Positions 6,940 through 9,128 of a DNA stretch of 9,128 nucleotides are shown piece by piece. The DNA is taken from the NCBI GenBank assembly GCA_013153955.1, contig JAADDM010000156.1, forward strand, positions 1 to 9,128. The letters run 5' to 3'. The position numbers and the translations under genes were made by a program. The stretch comes from Gammaproteobacteria bacterium. GTDB taxonomy: Bacteria > Pseudomonadota > Gammaproteobacteria > Thiomicrospirales > Thiomicrospiraceae. The notes beneath the pieces are model-generated. The model saw nothing but the letters and a program-made list of their open reading frames with translations. It was not told the origin of the DNA and did no database searches. Each line of letters starts with the position of its first letter. The stretch's first letter is position 1.

Positions 6940-6957
6940 GTCTAATAGACCTTATTT
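6938..6957 (+). terminator. Weak candidate terminator after yfhL
   Basis: AGGTCT (6938-6943) and AGACCT (6947-6952) form a 6-bp stem around AAT, overlapping the yfhL stop, followed by TATTT. Both the stem and the T-tract are weak. The palindrome at 7032 could be the real end of the transcript. Confidence 0.3.
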
Positions 6958-7031
6958 GGCTAGTTTTGAGCTGGTTTAGGCTTTAAGATTGATTATCGCA
7001 GGGTTAAATCGACTCAGCTATTTGATTCAAA

Positions 7032-7057
7032 GCAAACAACCAGGCCTGGTTGTTTGC
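7032..7057. repeat. Perfect 26-bp palindrome
   Basis: The left half GCAAACAACCAGG (7032-7044) is followed without spacer by its exact reverse complement (7045-7057). As RNA it would fold into an 11-bp stem with a GGCC loop. Neither strand has a T-tract beside it, so it is not a standard intrinsic terminator. It could be a transcript-stabilising 3' hairpin for yfhL or a dimeric regulator site. Confidence 0.75.
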
Positions 7058-7086
7058 AAATTCCACATTAATTCTTCTTCATTCTT

Positions 7087-7103
7087 TTTAAGACACTCTT
7101 AAA
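7087..7103. repeat. 17-bp inverted repeat, operator-like
   Basis: TTTAAGA (7087-7093) and TCTTAAA (7097-7103) are exact inverted repeats separated by CAC. The AT-rich arms and short spacer resemble a binding site for a dimeric transcription factor, but no regulator gene is nearby and no promoter is clear next to it. Confidence 0.4.
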
Positions 7104-7348
7104 GACAACTCTATCTATTCTTTCGTTAAGTTAAACCGGTTATTCGATAAAAATGGGTCTGTTGTGTTCTGTCGGTTTATGCAACGGGCAGGTGGTCTAT
7201 TAACTTATATTTGATAGACGGGACGGGCTTTACCTAATGGCGTGTAATCGGTATGATGTTGACCACGTACTATTCATTTAGATACTCCATTTTTGCTGGC
7301 TTAGCTTCAGCATAATATCGCCCATACCCATTGATAAAAAGGTAGACC

Positions 7349-8014
7349 ATGTCTCAGAAGCTTGAATTGATTAGTTTTAAAATGTGTCCATTTGTACAGC
7401 GTGCAGTCATCGTTTTAAAAAAGAAGAATATTGATTTTGATATTACCTATATTGACATCAGTAATCCGCCGGAGTGGTTTAAAGAGATTTCGCCTCTCGG
7501 TCAAGTTCCCATTATGAAGGTGGGCGATGAGGTGCTGTTTGAATCAACGGTTATCCAAGAGTATGTGGATGAAATTACCCCACCAAGTTTGCACCCAGAA
7601 GACGCGTTAGTAAAAGCGAAAAGCCGCGCATGGATGAGCTTTGGCAGTGACATTCTATTTGCCATGCACCCAATGGTTACGACACCAGACGAAACGGTTT
7701 CGAATGAGAAAAAAGCGATTGTATTGCAGAAACTCTCTAAATTAGAAGCGGTTCACTCTGGTGGAACGTATTTTAATGGCGAAGACTTTGGGATGATTGA
7801 CGCGGCTTACGCGCCGATGTTTATGCGAATGAACTTTATTAAAATGCATACGGGTGTAGACCTGCTTGAGGCTACTCCTAAAATGGCTAAATGGTCAGAA
7901 GCCCTGTTGGCACAAGACTTTGTTCAGGAATCCGTTGTTCCTGAATTACCGATGATGTACAAAGGTATGTTGAAAAATATGAATGGTTTTTTTGCGACTA
8001 AGTTAAAAGATTAA
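7349..8014 (+). CDS. Glutathione S-transferase family protein (Cys type)
   Basis: This is a 221-residue cytoplasmic GST-fold protein. The thioredoxin-like N-terminal domain (1-80) has KMCPFVQR with Cys13 at the position of the active-site Cys of omega/lambda-type GSTs. It also has the cis-proline P54 in QVPIM and E65-S66, which normally binds the gamma-glutamyl group of glutathione. The helical C-terminal domain (about 87-215) includes FGMIDAAYAPMF (147-158), matching the conserved N-capping Asp and the D-x3-AP pattern. Cys-type GSTs usually act as thiol transferases or deglutathionylases rather than as classical conjugating enzymes; the substrate cannot be told. AAAAGG (7337-7342) is 6 bases before the ATG. 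The gene stands alone, with long gaps on both sides. A stringent-starvation-protein-like role (SspA also has this fold) is less likely because of the retained Cys and ES residues. Confidence 0.9.
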   Translation: MSQKLELISFKMCPFVQRAVIVLKKKNIDFDITYIDISNPPEWFKEISPLGQVPIMKVGDEVLFESTVIQEYVDEITPPSLHPEDALVKAKSRAWMSFGSDILFAMHPMVTTPDETVSNEKKAIVLQKLSKLEAVHSGGTYFNGEDFGMIDAAYAPMFMRMNFIKMHTGVDLLEATPKMAKWSEALLAQDFVQESVVPELPMMYKGMLKNMNGFFATKLKD

Positions 8015-8111
8015 TCTGGTCAGCCCTCTGCTTTTAACGGATTTTGCTTCTTAAATAGGTACTTTGAAAAAGGACTTTAAACAGGAAGTTGACTAGAATT
8101 TAGCGTTAAGA

Positions 8112-8138
8112 GGGGGCTAAAGGGGGGGGTAGGCAGGG
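8112..8138 (+). other. G-quadruplex-type G-run motif
   Basis: Runs of five and eight G plus a final GGG allow four G-triplets with loops of 7, 2 and 6 bases, meeting the G3+N1-7 pattern on the plus strand. It stands out in an AT-rich intergenic stretch about 100 bases after the GST stop and about 115 bases before the next start. Folding is inferred. Confidence 0.5.
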
Positions 8139-8195
8139 CTTGAACTGACTTTGAGTGAGGCTTGAATTGTTTAACGCCTGCCTTAATATTTTTTT
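8131..8195 (+). terminator. Low-confidence terminator-like inverted repeat
   Basis: AGGCAGG (8131-8137) is the exact reverse complement of CCTGCCT (8177-8183), and a T run follows (8189-8195). The 39-base loop makes a classical terminator doubtful. No better terminator is visible after the GST gene. Confidence 0.22.
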
Positions 8196-8253
8196 GTCAT
8201 CGCTTATTTCATTTCCCCTTTCTATTTGATCACTTTATCTGGATATTTATTCC

Positions 8254-9128
8254 ATGAAAACGCCAACCCCTTTTTTGATTTTGACATTGATGTCGAGTAT
8301 GGCGGCAACGGTACCTATAAACGTGCTAGCGAGTGTTCAACAATCAGATTTAACGACGCTATCTGAATCTTCTCACCTCTCTTCCAAACCAACTTCCCCT
8401 CAATTTTTAGCCCTGAAAGCGCTCTCTGATACCGATTACCGTTGGATAGGTGAAAAAATTTATCTTAATGAGTGTGCAGGGCTGCCCAAGTATTTAACAC
8501 ACTGGGGCAAGGGAGAGGCATTTCCTTCTTTTGGAATAGGGCACTTTATTTGGCACCCTAAGCAGAAATCGACTGCCCCATCGCACTTTATAGAGACGTT
8601 TCCTGCCATGCTTGATTTCGTCTCACAAAGGGTTTCCGCGCCAGAGTGGTTGATCGCGCGGCAGAAGCAGGCCGCTATATCGGGCAAATTAAGTGCGCCT
8701 TGGACCTCAAAGTCTGAGTTTGACCAGGCCTGGTCAAATACTGAAATGGCTGAATTACGAACATGGCTATTGGTCACTCAGTCTGAACAGGCGCGTTTTA
8801 TAGTGAAGAGCTTTATTGCTCGATGGACGGCAGAGCTCTCAGCACTGTCTTTGGAGCGACAGAAGGCACTAAACCATCGACTTAATAAGTTGATGCAGAC
8901 TAAAAAAGGCAGTTTTGCCGTCATTGATTACTTTAATTTTAAAGGCATTGGTTTGAACTCAAAAGAGCAATATCAGGGAGAGTCTTGGGGGCTGGCCTCC
9001 GTGCTCTTGGCAATGCCGAATTTAAGTGATGCGACAGAAAGCGAACGATTAACCCATTTTATTGATTCCGCTAAGGCCCGTTTAAGCTTACGTACCCAGT
9101 TAGCCCCGGAATCTCGTAATGAACAGAG
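8254..9128 (+). CDS. Exported protein of unknown function with lysozyme-like GIGH motif (3' truncated)
   Basis: The frame stays open from ATG 8254 to the right edge, giving 291 residues without a stop. A signal peptide is clear, with a hydrophobic core at residues 6-20 and likely cleavage after VLA (24-26), so the product is periplasmic or secreted. I cannot name the family, but the pattern looks like a conserved gammaproteobacterial group: RWIGEKIYLNECAG (63-76), GEAFPSFGIGHFIW (87-100), SAPW (147-150), VIDYFNFKG (223-231) and YQGESWGL (240-247). E73 followed by S92-F-G-I-G-H97 recalls the Glu...Thr-x-Gly-x-Gly-His active site of T4-type lysozymes, although the spacing differs; a cell-wall hydrolase is only a hypothesis. 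The ribosome-binding site is weak (GGA at 8241-8243). The acidic/basic composition is ordinary and codon use resembles its neighbours. Confidence 0.8.
   Translation, partial: MKTPTPFLILTLMSSMAATVPINVLASVQQSDLTTLSESSHLSSKPTSPQFLALKALSDTDYRWIGEKIYLNECAGLPKYLTHWGKGEAFPSFGIGHFIWHPKQKSTAPSHFIETFPAMLDFVSQRVSAPEWLIARQKQAAISGKLSAPWTSKSEFDQAWSNTEMAELRTWLLVTQSEQARFIVKSFIARWTAELSALSLERQKALNHRLNKLMQTKKGSFAVIDYFNFKGIGLNSKEQYQGESWGLASVLLAMPNLSDATESERLTHFIDSAKARLSLRTQLAPESRNEQ
8719..8738. repeat. Perfect 20-bp palindrome inside the last gene
   Basis: TTTGACCAGG (8719-8728) is followed directly by its reverse complement (8729-8738). It shares the 12-base core ACCAGGCCTGGT with only small differences in setting from the intergenic palindrome at 7032-7057, which contains the same core. 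It is read through as codons for FDQAWSN, so coincidence with coding sequence is possible. Confidence 0.6.

Larger units (their letters stand above)
6940..7348. other. 409-base intergenic region between yfhL and the GST gene
   Basis: I see no convincing gene. The longest tempting frame (ATG 7153, 16 codons) has no ribosome-binding site. The region holds a perfect 26-bp palindrome (7032-7057), a 17-bp inverted repeat (7087-7103), a 6-bp hairpin (7195-7200 with 7214-7219), and a -10-like CATAAT at 7311-7316 that lacks a recognisable -35. The promoter of the GST gene must lie in its right part, since the left part probably ends the trhP-yfhL transcript. Confidence 0.55.

Noticed and set aside
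7153..7203. 16-codon open frame as a leader peptide for the GST gene
   Set aside because: It has no ribosome-binding site and no attenuator structure, and it lies 145 bases from the GST start.
8131..8183. tRNA-like element on the minus strand (7-bp acceptor-like pairing and GTTCAAGCC)
   Set aside because: Only 53 bases separate the ends, the presumed T-arm stem does not pair, and no anticodon arm is found.
8460..8777. Minus-strand open frame of 105 codons
   Set aside because: It lies entirely antisense to the truncated exported protein, which has a signal peptide and conserved-looking blocks; the antisense product resembles nothing and has no ribosome-binding site that I can see.

Overview
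The window looks like ordinary chromosome of a free-living gammaproteobacterium with fairly low GC (low-to-mid forties percent by eye). RimO, TrhP (YegQ) and YfhL closely resemble their gammaproteobacterial counterparts. The nitrate/nitrite-type chemoreceptor and the general character suggest something near the Thiomicrospira/Piscirickettsiaceae group, but that placement is inference and needs a database search. All recognisable genes lie on the plus strand. No phage, insertion sequence, CRISPR array, rRNA or tRNA is visible.

Layout. Bases 1-1017 hold the C-terminal three quarters of rimO (methylthiotransferase for ribosomal protein S12), cut by the left edge. A small exported protein of unknown function follows 19 bases later (1037-1528), and a strong intrinsic terminator (1556-1594) closes this unit. 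A leader of about 300 bases with a sigma-54-like promoter and two hairpins precedes a large chemoreceptor (1902-4358). The chemoreceptor has a periplasmic NIT domain, five HAMP-like repeats and a standard signalling tip. Next come a DNA-deoxyinosine (hypoxanthine) glycosylase of UDG family 6 (4494-4994) and the pair trhP-yfhL (5106-6939): a U32-family tRNA hydroxylation protein started from TTG, and a 2[4Fe-4S] ferredoxin 16 bases downstream. A 409-base gap contains a perfect 26-bp palindrome and a second inverted repeat. A Cys-type glutathione S-transferase-like protein follows (7349-8014). After it is a short intergenic stretch with a G-quadruplex-type G-run motif. The window ends in a truncated exported protein (8254 to the right edge) of a family I cannot name, with a lysozyme-like Glu...Gly-Ile-Gly-His pattern.

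How the genes work together. Two genes act on the translation apparatus: RimO modifies S12 and TrhP modifies U34 of tRNA. Both are, or probably are, iron-sulfur enzymes, and YfhL next to TrhP is a plausible electron or cluster partner. The glycosylase repairs deaminated adenine. The chemoreceptor appears to be an independent transcription unit with no che or flagellar genes beside it. I did not find a clear multi-gene novel system. The most interesting items are the trhP-yfhL pair with its enlarged TrhP, the NIT/poly-HAMP receptor, the unassigned exported protein at the right edge and the non-coding palindromes.
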